A DNA stretch of 64,000 nt from Sphagnum compactum (Eukaryota; Bryophyta; Sphagnopsida; Sphagnales), in assembly GCA_965153455.1 (NCBI GenBank), contig OZ234496.1, forward strand, positions 16,174,304-16,238,303, given 5' to 3'. The translations under genes were made by a program, and so were the position numbers. How positions within the stretch are numbered: the stretch's first letter is position 1; every line of letters begins with the position of its first letter. The notes under the pieces are model-generated. The model had not been told where the DNA came from. It did no database searches and saw nothing but the letters and a program-made list of their open reading frames with translations. This document shows, piece by piece, positions 1 through 12,600 of this stretch.

Positions 1-3000
1 AACAGACACCTTCCAGGCAGCTAGCCCTGTCTCAACTGAGCCATTACTTTCTTTGGTTGTGCTGCTTTCTGTAGCTCCTCTTTCAAGCAGCCGATTCAAG
101 AAAATTTCTTGTGGAGGCACCAAAGTGCTGCCCCTTTCTACATCAAAAATTGGAGGGAAGATCAAACCACAAACACAATCCAGTCAGCTTGGACCTTTGA
201 TTCCCTGTAGCTTTGAGATTATTGACTTCTGACTTCTGAATGCACTTAAACATGGCACAGAGAGCATTCACCTGCAGAGAAAACAGATTCAGACCTCCTG
301 TGTAAAACCCTGAAACAAAGTGAATACAATCATAACAAGACCCTTGGCATATTTCTGTTCATGTGTAGATAGGTAGGTGGGCTACAAACTCTCAGAGACC
401 CCTACAACTCTAAGCTGCCAAGTCAATCCATCATCTTTTAATACATAGAGAGGCAGTTCTTTCTCCTTCACTTCAATATTCTTGCAGAATTTATGAGCAT
501 AGAGCATATCCTACCAGATGTAATGATGGTATTGAGAGCATAGACACCAAACAACAGTGCTTCTGGAATGTGTCTGGGGGTGTAATAGACAGCTGCAAAC
601 CTTACAAGAGAGGAAAAATTATAGCCTTTGGGGGTTCATAGGGCACAATGAATCAGGAACCAACCAAGCATATAAGTTGGTGAAACAAAGGGATAAACAG
701 GAAAGAAGAATTGCAATCAGCCAATCTGCCAGCCACTCTCCTGAGAGAAATGATGACAACTGAAGGGTGTTGAGACACATAGTGCAGAATATTACCCTTG
801 ATGGAAGAAGCAGATTCAGATACCGGGATGCCATTGGTAGCTACACTTGCTTTCAGTGCAAGTGACTCCAATTCATTCAACACCTGTTTAAAACAGCTAT
901 CTAGTTAGCACCATGAACAAACAACTTGGCAATATCAGCTCCCTTCTCTTCTTACAAGATCCACCAAAAGCAACTCTGCAATTAATAACAACCCATCCCC
1001 AATTCCAAGGAAAGATTTACAGGCTCATGAATGAACACCAGAACAAGAAGTCATATGAAAAAGTTTGATCTTACCACACAGACAACTGAAATCCTACAAT
1101 CCACCAGCGACAAATTCAAGGACTGCAATTCAACTGTGAAGGTTTTGACAGAGACTGGTTCTAAAATGTCATCATGGTACAGCAACAATGTGATGATCTT
1201 ACCAATCAAGACAAATCAAGAAATTATCTTCGATGTTTGAATCAGGTGGTATGAGTTTCCCACTGAAATGAATATAATGGAGGATTAGTTGACAGTGTAT
1301 ATAGTATGTCCACTGTATAGTAGGGACTGTGGTTTTTGGTCAATGCCAGTTTTGTGCTGAAAGTTACATGGCTACATGTTCAATCAACCGTATCAACCTT
1401 GATCCAACTGCACTTTGTTGTGTACATGAGACTCATCCAAATCCTAAACAGCCTTCAGAGTGAATTTATGCCTCATACTACATGCAGCATAATGACTGGT
1501 TTCATACATGCAGAACTCTGACAGTCTTTCCAGATGAATTTGCACATTTCTCTTTTAGCCCTGCGTAAAAAGGAAGCAGTCCTTGCTCACATTTGACAGT
1601 CTGCTCTTTTTGTTTGCCATGTGATGCAAAGGAAAGAAAACATCTGGTTGCAGTACTGTTACAATGAACCACCCTAAGTGACACAAGAACAGCAAGTAGA
1701 TGGACCAACCTGGTTCCACACCCCATTGACCATCATAAGAGTCTCATCATGCAACACCTGCTTGCTCTTTAGCTGGTTGCATCTGTTCTCTAGGGCACTG
1801 ATTTCAGTGAGTTGAAAATCAAGCTGCTGTGCAAGCTTCTGATTCTGATACTGAAGAATTGCCGCATCCACCTGTAGAGTCATTCCCACAACAAACAGGA
1901 CATTGTAAATCACAGTCTCAACCAAATGCCAAAACACCAAGGTAGATCTTCTTTGCCACTGTGAAGAATATCACTGTAGAGCAAAAAAACAACTGTGAGC
2001 AGAATCAAGCTAACAGATTCTGATTGTAGTGCACCTACTGCTGGAATGCAAAGTAACCTCCACCACCTCAGCAGCACCATAACCCAAAAAAAACAGAAAA
2101 AACATCCACTGACTTCAGCAGGTCAAATACTCCCATGCAGACACAAACACCACATCAATATTCCACTTGGAATACTACACCCATAGGACTATTGTTGTTG
2201 AAGCACCCTAAACTGCATTCTAAACTGCAAAAGAGATATTTGCTTACAGATAATCCTGCCGACAGTGCAAGTGCAAAAGTCTACAACTCAAAAATGTCAC
2301 AAAGCAGAGACAGATCAAAGAAATTCAAAGAGGTAGTTCCCGTTTTTCTGAGACACCTCAATTGCATTCACTGGCAACCAACACTAGACAGACAAGAAGA
2401 TCAAACCCTTGGACTTGACCCAAGCAGGCAGTTTGCTGCCTGCTACAAAAGACCACAGGTCTGAAGTAGACACCAAGCTTCAGGATGAAACCACATTTGA
2501 ATTTTTCAGGGGAGAAGACTCAAGAATAGCTGCAGAAACATTGCTTGATCATCATAGACTCCATGAAAAAAACCAGCTACTAGCAAATAATTTTCTTTCA
2601 TAGTCCTGAAAGTAAGTAAGCCATGCAGTAGTCTGCATAAAGAACAAACCAGAGGCAGTTTGGTTGAGAGGAACACCATTGCCTCCACAAGAAACAGACA
2701 ATCTGATTGATTCCTTTGCTGCAATTTGTCGAAAGATGACTTGTGTACACAACTAACTTACTGTGGCACAGATTTTGGAGCTCAAAGATCAGTAAGGAAT
2801 GAGGAGGAGAAGAAGGTGTGTTAGAGAAGGGATATTTAGCATGTGCAGAACTTATGTACTACTCTAGGCAAAAGGCAGAGAGAGAGGGAGCACTGCAAAA
2901 TCCACAAATTCTGAAATATCCATGTACCTTCTTATCATCAGCAGACGGTGCACTGGGTTGCTTCTTGAGAGGGGTATTGACGGTATGGTTGTTATTGTTG

Positions 3001-3044
3001 TTGAGCTGGCGCCGCTTGCGCTCTGGTTCCTCGGCGCTTCCCAT
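1..3044 (-). CDS. HUB1/HUB2-like: E3 ubiquitin-protein ligase BRE1-like (HUB1/HUB2 family), N-terminal part, runs off left edge
   Basis: HUB proteins are nuclear RING E3 ligases that monoubiquitinate histone H2B during transcription. Four coding exons are visible: 2928-3044, 1710-1871, 796-883 and about 9-137 (or running to the edge). Exon 1 gives 39 codons opening MGSAEEPERKRRQ, a HUB1-like start with a basic nuclear-localisation patch. Exon 2 (54 codons) carries VDAAILQYQNQKLAQQLD and ends in VWNQ, the conserved first coiled coil. Exon 3 reads VLNELESLALKAS and ends in phase 1. Exon 4 restores that phase and contains FLNRLLERGATESS, a family signature. All borders are GT-AG. I chose the ATG at 3044 over the in-frame one at 3086 because it matches known HUB N termini. 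The remaining coiled coil and C-terminal RING lie outside the window, so HUB1 and HUB2 cannot be told apart. A GT at positions 8-9 may end exon 4. Confidence 0.88.
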
Positions 3045-5757
3045 GCTGCTACCTCTTCCCTGGACTTCGGACGCATTATCAAACACTGCCTTGGCCGGTC
3101 GGACCTTGGCTGCCCGTGCTGTCTCCAGCGTTGCAACTTTTTCCCTGTGTCTCTCTGGTCTCTTCTAACTGGAAGGAATTCCCAAACCCTTGCACTCCTT
3201 CATTCTCATGCACTCCAAAAGCCCCCACACACAGACACAGACACACACAAACCCTCTGACATTCATGGCAGCATCATCATAAATCCTCCAGCCCTGTGAT
3301 CAGTTCTGCTGATGCTGCATTCTGAAGATATTCTAGAACCACAGCCGCTGGCTTGGCAAGCCTACACCCAAAACCACAGCACCAACGGTTGGGGTTGAAA
3401 CCTTCTTATCAGCAAGAAATGAATGAAGAAGAAGACCGCCGCACCACCCTCTCCGTTCCACCCTACCTGCTCATTTCTCTCCCTCAGCAGCAGAAAAGAA
3501 GAGGGAAAAAAGCTCTCAAATCAATTCAGGAGAAAAACAAAAGCTTCAACAAACAATACGCGTTTCATCAATACCCTACCGCAACTCTAGAGTCTTTCTC
3601 ACTCCAGTTCTAGCGCATTCCAGAGGAAAAAGACAACCCAAAAGTGCCAAAAACTGCACACACATACATACACACGCGCGCGAGATGAGAGAGAGAGAGC
3701 CTCCTCACAGCCATGAAACGCCAAGACTTCAGACACCCATTGTGAGGCTACGACAACACTTTCTTTCTCTTTCTCTTTCTCTTTCTGACAGCACAAATGG
3801 ATTGAAGGGCGGGGCGAAGGAAAAAAACACAAAACAAAACACAAGAAAAGCATCACTACCCATAAAAGAGTGAGTGAGTGAGTTGAGGTCACACCTCCGC
3901 GGCCGCCGCCGAAGCACCTCTCCTCCACGAAAAGGAGAAAAAAAAGTCTCTGAGAAGAAGAAGAAGAAGAAGAAGAAGAAGAGATATGGAACAAAAAAGA
4001 AAACCCAAAACTCGCCGTCGCTCGCTGCTCTCTCGATTGCTCGCACTGCCTGCACTTTTATCATAAAACCCACAAAACCAAACGCCTCTTCTCAAACAAG
4101 GTATACTTTTCTTCTCTCAGAGCTTTTTCCTCTCTTCCAGAATCCTCTCGCTTCTGTCCCTCTGTCTTTCTCTGTGTCGCTGTGTTTGTGGGTGTCTTCT
4201 CTTTTCCTGCTGCTCCTGCTGCTGTGATGTCCACTCGCCTTAATCTCGGGATGTTGACGCAGTAACAGCGCTCATCAACTCTCGTAAACAACTCTTCTCA
4301 GCTCTTCTGTCTTTTCTTTCGTTTCTTCTCATTCTCAAAACTCTTCTCCATCCGCTCCTGTTGTTGTTTGGAGGACGAAAGGATTTCTCACTACTGTGGC
4401 TAGGTTAAGCTTTTTGGCCCATCTTTGTTGTTTCTTCGTTCCCATGGTGGTGACGATGATGATGATGATGATGATGGGAAGCAGCAGAAGATCCGGTAGA
4501 TGGAAAATAGAGGAAAATATAGAAAATAGAAAAAAAAAGAAATACCATTTTCTATGAAGCTTTTTCATTTCCCTCTTTCTCTCTCACTTATGCACACTCT
4601 CTACTGTCTTCTGCTGCAGTGTTTCAGTCAAATGCCCTACGTTCAATGATGCTCTAGGAAGAATGCCCTAAAGCTTCTTCTAAAATATGAGAACTATTCT
4701 CAATGCTGTCATTTTATTTTTAGTTTTCTGGGCGGCATATGGCCTCTTGCTGAATAGGGGAAACAAAAGGAACTTCCAAAAGATTTTCCCAAACTTACTT
4801 TGTTACACTTGAGTTGCTTTTATGGTGTTTGAGGCTTGGCATTGCTGTTTTCTTTTTTTTGATTTATTTTCCCACTTTTCTAAATGCAGTATAATGGATG
4901 ATGGAAGATAGTATTAGTAGTAGTAGATTATTGGAGAAAACTTTTGGTAGTCCAGGCTTTAACAAAAATACATTTTGGCTGTGATTCTTGCTTTCTTTGT
5001 AATCTTTGGGGTTTTCTTTCTTTCTTTTCTTTCTGCAGTTGGAAGAGAGACACACAGATTTGCTATAGTTTCTTGTTGCTGTAGTATCAGAGATTCGGGT
5101 TTTGTCAGGTTTTGTTCCTTCTTTCCTGAGAAATACACAGCCTGCAAGCAAAAGGCAAGCACTGAACATCATCCTATCCTCTTCCCTGGCAAGCAAATGC
5201 ATGGGCTGTATAAACAGAGCTTCTGAAGGTGTTGTCTCTCTCATCTCTCCCTCTCTCTCTCTTTTATCCAAAGAAAACAACATTGCTCTTCTTCTATCGT
5301 CGTCTCTCCACATTCTCACCTTTCTCCTCCCTGCTCCAGCATATTGCAGTGGCAACAAAACCCAGGACAAAAAACTCTTTCCTGCTCTGCTTTGGTTGTA
5401 GCACCTTTTCTGGTTGCAACAAAGAACCTGGCTGCAAAAGCTGGAGAGGAAGAAGAAGCAGCTATAAGGTGGTGCATACATAATTTTGAAAAGGAATAGT
5501 CTTACCCAGTATAGTGGGGCTTAAAGCACCACCGGTATCTGTTTCCAGTAAAAACACTTTCCTGAATTGCAGTGTACATATTGGCTTCATCTCCTTCACA
5601 AGGCACCCATATTTGTCTGATGGAGCAAAACATCACAAGTTCAATTGTTGATCTCTGGAACTTGATTATAAGTTTCTTTGTTTGTCATGTGTGTTAGTTA
5701 CCAAAACAGGGCCCCCCCCCGCCCCTGCTCCCAACAACCTGCTGCAGACATTTTTAA
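3045..5757. other. Spacer: HUB 5' region/promoter and PGLP downstream region
   Basis: No protein-coding gene is recognised here. The left part (3045-4100) lies upstream of the HUB start on the minus strand. It holds simple-sequence tracts: CA-type repeats near 3225-3250, CT-type near 3755-3785, and an AAG run near 3953-3982. From about 4090 to 5400 the plus strand is pyrimidine-rich, like plant 5' leaders or introns, but no coding exon was found. A GAT run lies at about 4450-4476 and a C run at about 5712-5720. A 205-codon minus-strand frame at 4864-5481 lacks any family signature and is probably chance. Confidence 0.6.
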
Positions 5758-8700
5758 TCAAGCACTGGCAGATTTCTTGGCAGAGAGCAGATCAAATAAC
5801 CGGTTTATGTAAGCATCAGGCTGGATAGAGTTTTCAGGACTTTGGAGTGCATCCAGACTTGTAACTCCTGTGGCACACCAAACAAAGGTAATGGATAATG
5901 TAAGAATCCTCATTCACAGGACGAAGGAAACAAGCTTGACTCTTTTGGTGTGTGTAAAGCTTGTGCATATTCATTCCTTTAGAGGGAATTGCTGTTACTG
6001 AGGGAGTGGTGGTATACCAGAGAGGACAAGAAGAGTTCTGCAGCTGCCATTCTGACCAAAGAGAATATCAGTATCCAGTCTATCACCCACCATGCAGATC
6101 TCTGATGGGCTAATCTGGAATCTGCACCGAAAAACCACAAAAAGCTTAATAAGACCTTTACATATACTTACCAACTGCACCCTTCAGGTTGTAGCAGGTT
6201 CCTGTGAACAAGCAAAAAAGACATTAGACTGCATTCTTAATGGGCTCCAGATGGAAAGTTCTTCTGAAAAAGGTTTGGATATTCTCCCTGTAAACTTGCC
6301 AAAAAACTGTCACTACATACCATTCACAATAGTCATTCACGTACAAAGAGTCTATGAGTAGATAGAATTCCATACATTATAGATCGGCTCCAGTACTGAC
6401 TTCCATTCTGCAGATTCTAGAACCCCCCTAGATCAGATCCAAGTAGACTGAGTGAAAAAACATTGCAAAAGTAGAGTTAAAGTAGTTCACTGGATCACGG
6501 CTATGAAGACTAGAAACAAGTTTGTCTGCTTGTCCAGTTAGTAGTGGGCCATTTTAATACCATAGGTTGTAGGAGCTTACACCAAGTCAAGAAGAGAGAT
6601 AGGGACAGACAAGGTGAAGAGAGTGCAGAAAGAGGTTGTACTCTGAAGCAAGGTAGTCCATCAAAAAAGTGGAGGGCTTGCCCACTACAACTGGCTCCTT
6701 ATTTGTGGTGGCTTTTAGTGCTCCCACCATGGCTCCCCCTCCTGTTTCAACCTCTCCGTCTCAGTACTTTGCCCTGAAAGAGCACTTTCAGTTCTCTTTT
6801 CCAGAAACAAAAGTCTCAGGGTCAAAAAGCACTACCAAGTGTCTTTCACTGGCATTGCAATCTTCTATTTCACTGGTGTGCAAATACTTGATCAGCAACA
6901 CCTTTCTATATCAGAGGGACCAAGCTTTCAGGGTAATGCATGGCAAAACAAGTTTGTAATAGTAGACAAGGAAGGGAATATTTGCCTGCCCATTCTTGGG
7001 CATAAGTCAAATAAGTGATAGCGTCACAGTTGGTGGCGATGAACAGACAACCAGGATTCTCCCGCAAGCATAGAGTTGCATACCTGCCCCACAATACTGC
7101 AGTTAGTCAGGCTTGTACTCAGCAAAAACAGCTGTCAGCTGGATACCACATTAAAATCTATAACAGCACGTAAGAAGATGAGTCTTAGGCATATAAGGGT
7201 ACCTGTGTCTAAAATGGTGCAGTTGTGTTTAGGGTTTAGGGTCACAAAGATGTTAGCAGTCACAAACTTCTCTCACACAGAGCAGGGAAATGGTGTTATG
7301 ACTACGAAGTCATGCTACTTCTGCCAACTAGCACACACTGCTCTCCCACCACTTTCCCTGCACTATGATCCATCATGAACATACAGACCCTGTGTGATGA
7401 GGAACAAAACAACTACTTGCATATGCTAGAAAAGACCACAGAAGAGTTGACTCACTGAAGTTTGTAGTAGTTAAAGAACCTATCGAATCCCACCACCACT
7501 GCTCCCACCTGTACCCTCAGACAATGTTCTTTGGTCTCCTGAGTAAGAATATAAAAGAAATAGAAACTACAGTATCCCCATTCTTCACAGGAGGAAGAAA
7601 CCAACTAACCCAAGGTCATTGCATCAATACCAGACACCTGAAAAATGTTGACGAACACGTGGTATATCTGTAAAGGATCTTTCACTTTTCCTTGGAACAA
7701 GTAGCACATGATCCATAACATGAGGTTAGATGAGAAAGGGCATACAACTTACATGATGGTCATGATCCATAATTTGACCTGGTGCCAGCTCTATTTTCTT
7801 GTCACCATCTTCCTGGACTCAATTACAGGCTGGTCTCTATCAGATCAAAACCAACAACCTCCATAAAATGTGAAAAGAGAAAGGACAAGGACACAACTGT
7901 GATGAGAAACTAGACACATATCCACACCTACTTTGGAACTCATGATTCAGGTAATAGCAAAGATATATGAGGCCTGAAGGAGGAGGAAAAGGAGTACAGG
8001 GCCTCCAATATGACTGATGCCAGCTTGTGTGAGCTCCAATTGAATTCCACCTTCACCAACAACATAGACCTGGTTTCAAAAGAACAGTCCAAATCCCCAA
8101 GAGGAACAAAAATTGAATAGAAACTCACCCCTGGAGGAATAAAACAGTCCAAATTCTGAAACTAAGTTGGCTGTTTCCCCATTTAGTATTGCTTTCAGTA
8201 GCTTGGTTTCCCTTTACTTTGTGTTGATCAAGGAAGCATTTCCCAGGTGACTGTCATGTAGAAAGAAATTCCAAGAGAGCCACATATGCACAGAACTCAT
8301 TCACTCAGAATCACCAAACATTTAGGCCAAGCCTTGCTTCATGGCAGCTACACATATGTACCATTGTGATACTACATCCTGCGGCACTATTCAAAATGGG
8401 CACTAGAATTCTGCAGTTTCAACAAGTGTTTTGACCAGGCAGAGAATAGCCCTGCTACCTTCTTGTTTGAAGGGAAGTTTACTGATTTCAAGTAGGCAGC
8501 TGCTGCAAAGGAGGATGCAAATATCTCTTCCTGCACTACACAGCAAATATAAATTCCAGAGAGTCAAAGTGAGCACACAACCAGAGAAAGAGACCACATA
8601 GATTATATTGTAGACAAGATCTTCCCCAAGAACTACAACAACTCGCTGCACAGCAATTACCTCGGCCACATTGAGACCAAGTGAATCAAACTTCTTTGCA

Positions 8701-10397
8701 TATTGCTTCCTTGACTTGGTGGAGTTGTTGGTCACAAACACCAATCTCTTTCCCTATCAAGCCCAAAAAACTCATTCATGAATGCTGCAATTGCTTAAAT
8801 TTTTATGCAAAAATGAACACTAATGTGAAGAGTGCAATTGGATTCAAAAATTTGTGACGATAAGTCACAAGTGCAGCATGATAATGAAATCACAACTTAC
8901 CATGGCATGTAGCATATCAAGAGTCTCTGGGACACCATCTATAAGCTTATCACCCTTCCAGATAACACCTGCATGGCAAGGCATAGACTCTGACTCTTGG
9001 GTCAGTCTAAAGGGCCATTTCATTCTTCAGAACAGCAGCACAAAGGCTCTGCCATGAGAATAGATCATGAATCACAGAAGAGATGTTGTTCAAGAAAAGG
9101 ACGCACAAGCATCGCAGCCTTTTGCAATTCTCATGCTCAGAAAGTCACATGTATCATGTGTAACTAACAATTCCTTGTTCTAGTACAAGATATTCCACAT
9201 GATTGTAGCTGCAGGTTGCCAAACTTCCGTGTGTCTCCTAACTGATCACAGAGGATTTAGCGCAGTCAAAGTTCCATAATTCTTGAAGGCAAATTGAGAG
9301 CGCTCAAATGATCTTGGAACTGGCAACACAGCATTGCAGGTGCAATAACAGATCCAAAGGTTTCAACCAACCATCCAGGTTCTCATAATAATTATTACTA
9401 CATGGACTGGTTGTGATTGTCAGAACTTTGGACATAATGGCCATTGTGGTTACAGATCAAAGCAGCTTACAGATACCTTGAAAAAAACATTATTTGAGAT
9501 TCATCAGTTTAGTACAAAAAGCCTTTAGATGAAGTTCTGTGATTCTGGTTTTGCAAGGAGACCACAAAGGAAAGAGTTTTAATAGAAGACCAACCATCAC
9601 AATCGAAAATGAATGTCTTGACACTGTTGATGAGCTTCATGGCATCTGTCAAAAATGGTGCTGCTGCCGCAGGTGTTCCTGTAAAGTTCAACCCCGCAAC
9701 CCTCAGTCTGCCTCTAACTTTTGTCAATCACACAAGAGTTTTTGCTTCTCATTTGTGTATCTTCAGCTCTTACAACTGCCAAACTTTGGCATTCACCAAA
9801 CAGGAACGTCAGAACAAGGAACAAGAGCCAGGATTCTACTGAGAATTATGTTGTGACTCTCTCTTTCTTTTCTTCCTCCACACATCTCATCATGTCAATA
9901 CAAAAAACAGATGCAACAAACTCTCAGTACAACCAGAATGATTTCTTCCATGATAAGGATGATGACGATGTATCTACATATTGTAGGATAAGCATCAAAG
10001 AAACACACCAGTAGAAGTGCCATTCAGTGGCACAGATGCCATCGCAGAGCTCATTATGAAAATGCCCAAAAAGAAGAAGGCCAAATCGGACTTCTAAGCT
10101 TTCTCCACCTATAAGCTCCTCCTTTTGTAGTTTGTTCAAGAAGATTGTTCAAAACAATCAAATCACCAAGAAAACAAAGATGCACGCGGGAGGATCATAG
10201 AAGAAATAAGTACCTTCAAAAGAAAAACACCTAGGGCTTCCACCTCATTATAATAATTTTCGCAACAGATAGCTGTTGATCATCGGTGTCTTGGAGATAC
10301 AGCACAATGCTCAGAATAATAGAAGAGAAGATGGAGGAGAAAAAAGAGAGGGAGCAGAGGAGGAGGTACCAGTAGTGAAAAGCTCACTACCAGCCAT
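5758..10397 (-). CDS. PGLP: 2-phosphoglycolate phosphatase (PGLP, HAD superfamily), complete except for a tentative first exon
   Basis: The enzyme dephosphorylates 2-phosphoglycolate made by Rubisco oxygenation, giving glycolate for photorespiration. Eleven exons are well supported: 9595-9678, 8901-8968, 8661-8753, 8459-8530, 7998-8069, 7753-7812, 7456-7508, 6986-7083, 6642-6741, 6018-6121 and 5758-5867 (stop TGA). They join in phase to read FIFDCDGVIWKG (HAD motif I, catalytic Asp pair), FVTNNSTKSRKQY (motif II), EEIFASSFAAAAYL, VGAVVVGFDRFFNYYK, VVVGKPSTF (motif III Lys) and MVGDRLDTDILFGQNG (motif IV). The intron after 6986 begins with GC; all others begin with GT. The first exon is tentative: 10370-10397 opens MAGSELFTT and its phase-1 donor fits. 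The result is 313 aa with no clear plastid transit peptide, as in cytosolic PGLP2, although the core sequence looks more like plastid PGLP1. Another upstream transit exon is possible. Confidence 0.92.
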
Positions 10398-12600
10398 GGA
10401 TGAACCACTACTACTACTACTACCACTACTGTTGCACTTGCTTTTTTCTTCCTTTGCTGCGTGTCGTCGGGCCTTCTTCCGCATTCAATTCTTTGGAATA
10501 ATATATTGTCCTGATCAGGGTCCTACCATTTGTTTGGCTGCCCTCAAGTGTCTTCAGATTCCTGCAAAGTGCACTGTGTACAGTAAGAGCTTGAAAGAAG
10601 TTCAGAAGGTTTAGGGTTTCGGGTTGAGGTTTTAAGCTCCTCCTCCTTACAGCAGATGACAAAATGACCAGGTATTTGACCTTCACATGCATCCTCTGGA
10701 AGCTGCCATTTTGGCTTTTCATTTGTGTTGTATGCTGGTTGTGTGGACTTCCGTCGTAGGCTGCTGATGCTCTTACTTTAGCCTGCCACTAGGGAGCAAA
10801 AACCCTTACCAGCAAAGTCTATGTGGGGTTGTTTGCTAGCACCCTTCAACAGAAGAGGCTATAATCTGAGTTGCAATTTTACAACAGTGTTTTGGCAGAT
10901 TTCACTTTGTGCAAAGTCTCAATGTTGGAATAGAAGAGGCTGTGTGTTGATATGTTAATACAAGCATTCTCTCTGCCAAAATCTACATTAGGTAGGATGT
11001 AGAAATGTGATGGATTATTGTGCACAATTCCCACAACTAATGTTGTCTTGAAGCAGCTTGAAATCATGTGCATGTATGGTTAAGTGTGGAGATTAAGAGT
11101 TTGACAGGATTTCAAGCCTAGTGGTGCTTTCAGTATGTACCCCCAATTCTCAATCTCTACACATGACTCAGGTATTTGACTTCTTGGGAACCCAGTTCTT
11201 GCAGGTGGAATCATACGTATCAAGAGGTAGGCCAGACTGATGTTGAAAGTCCCTTCACAATCCTGTAACAAACATTGTCCATCAATTGAGACCACAGTGT
11301 GGAAGTTGATGAGTCATGCAAATGTTACAAATTTTGAGATCAGTGGAGTTGGTATGCTGAACTTAGGTCAGTTTGATGCACACTAGCAGAAATATTATGC
11401 TTGAAATGTCTCCCTGTTTTAGTAGGTGAAAAAGTTGAGGTGATTGCTGTTGCTGCAGAGTTGTGTGATACCAGTGAAGTGGCTGAAGCCTTCTACAAAT
11501 AGTGTCACCATCCAAGAGCTTGGCAAAGTGTGGTATGAAACCCTATTAGCTGAAAGATTTGTTTTCATTTTCACTGTTCCTACTTCCTGATGATAGTCAG
11601 TGTCCTCATAAAAAATAACTGTTTCTCTTCCCAGTTGAATTAGTACAAGCCATGGAAACTGTCGTTTGCCTACATTGCTCTCATGTCAGCATCCTTTTTA
11701 GAAGATAGTGTGAGAATTTTAATTTTGCTTTGAATAAGTGTTTTGAACCAGTAAGATCTGGGAGGGTGCATGAGGCATTTGCAGTTGCTGATCACAAAGA
11801 AACAGCTCACATTCTGAAATATAGTTATGCTCTTTCTATCTCTTATCAGGTGGCATCACAGCTTTGTGAGTGAACATGCTGAAACTTTGCAGGAGATTTG
11901 ACATGGAGTACACTCCAATCAGCGTCGAGTATTGATTGACAGTCTCTTGTTCCTCTGGAAAGCACTAGAGGAACTCCTGGCTGATTTGATTACAAAGCAG
12001 GAAACTAACAGCTCCAGTAAGAAGCCTTGTGAAGTGCGGTTGAATGGGATGTGGAGAGACTTGGAATGGGCTGCAATTATGGCGGTTCTCCTTTTGCACA
12101 TCTTTCAAAAGTGACTACTACAGGGCACAGTGTTTTGCATCATCAATGGGGAGGGTCTCACAATCATCCCACTGAATAGACCTGCACGCCTTTGCTATGC
12201 CTTGTCTCAGGGAGCTGGTGAAGGTCAAACACAATTGGCTAGAAGCTGAATCTAACTGAATTTCGTCATGAGGTCAAAAGCTTCTACAGAGGTTTGGGAG
12301 TTTGATGAGATAGTGCATGTATAGTTTCTAATTGGGGACTTGTCTGTTGCAGATTCGAAGTGTTCCAAGTTTTGCTTCTTGTACATGATGCAATCCTCCT
12401 GTGTCACAACAGCTATGCAATATAGCTTTTTGAAGGTACGAACAAATCCACCCACACCTAGTATGCAGGCCTCTACAATGTCTCCCATGTCCAAAATAAT
12501 GTGCAAGTACTTTCCCTTCTCACTCATGAAAATGAAACCCTAGACGGTGTAATGCCACACAACATGGGCCAATTACTGTTACTGTTGAATCAAAGCTAAA
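10398..12600. other. Unresolved region upstream of PGLP with several short open frames
   Basis: The first few hundred bases should contain the PGLP promoter and leader. A TTTAGGG-type motif followed by TTTCGGG lies near 10608-10622. Beyond it are short frames with protein-like composition but no recognised domain: minus 12252-12527 (91 codons, contains GKYLHIILDMGDIVEACIL), minus 11080-11295 (contains DGQCLLQDCEGTFNISLAYL) and plus 11932-12114 (60 codons, Trp- and Leu-rich). Some are flanked by plausible AG or GT splice sites, so they could be remnants or exons of an unidentified gene. I could not join them into one model. Confidence 0.35.

Noticed and set aside
3599-3994. Ser/Phe-rich minus-strand frame
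   Set aside because: Created by AAG and CT microsatellites in the HUB upstream region.
4864-5481. 205-codon minus-strand open frame
   Set aside because: No recognisable domain, odd composition and low-complexity stretches; the opposite strand is simply pyrimidine-rich. Treated as chance.
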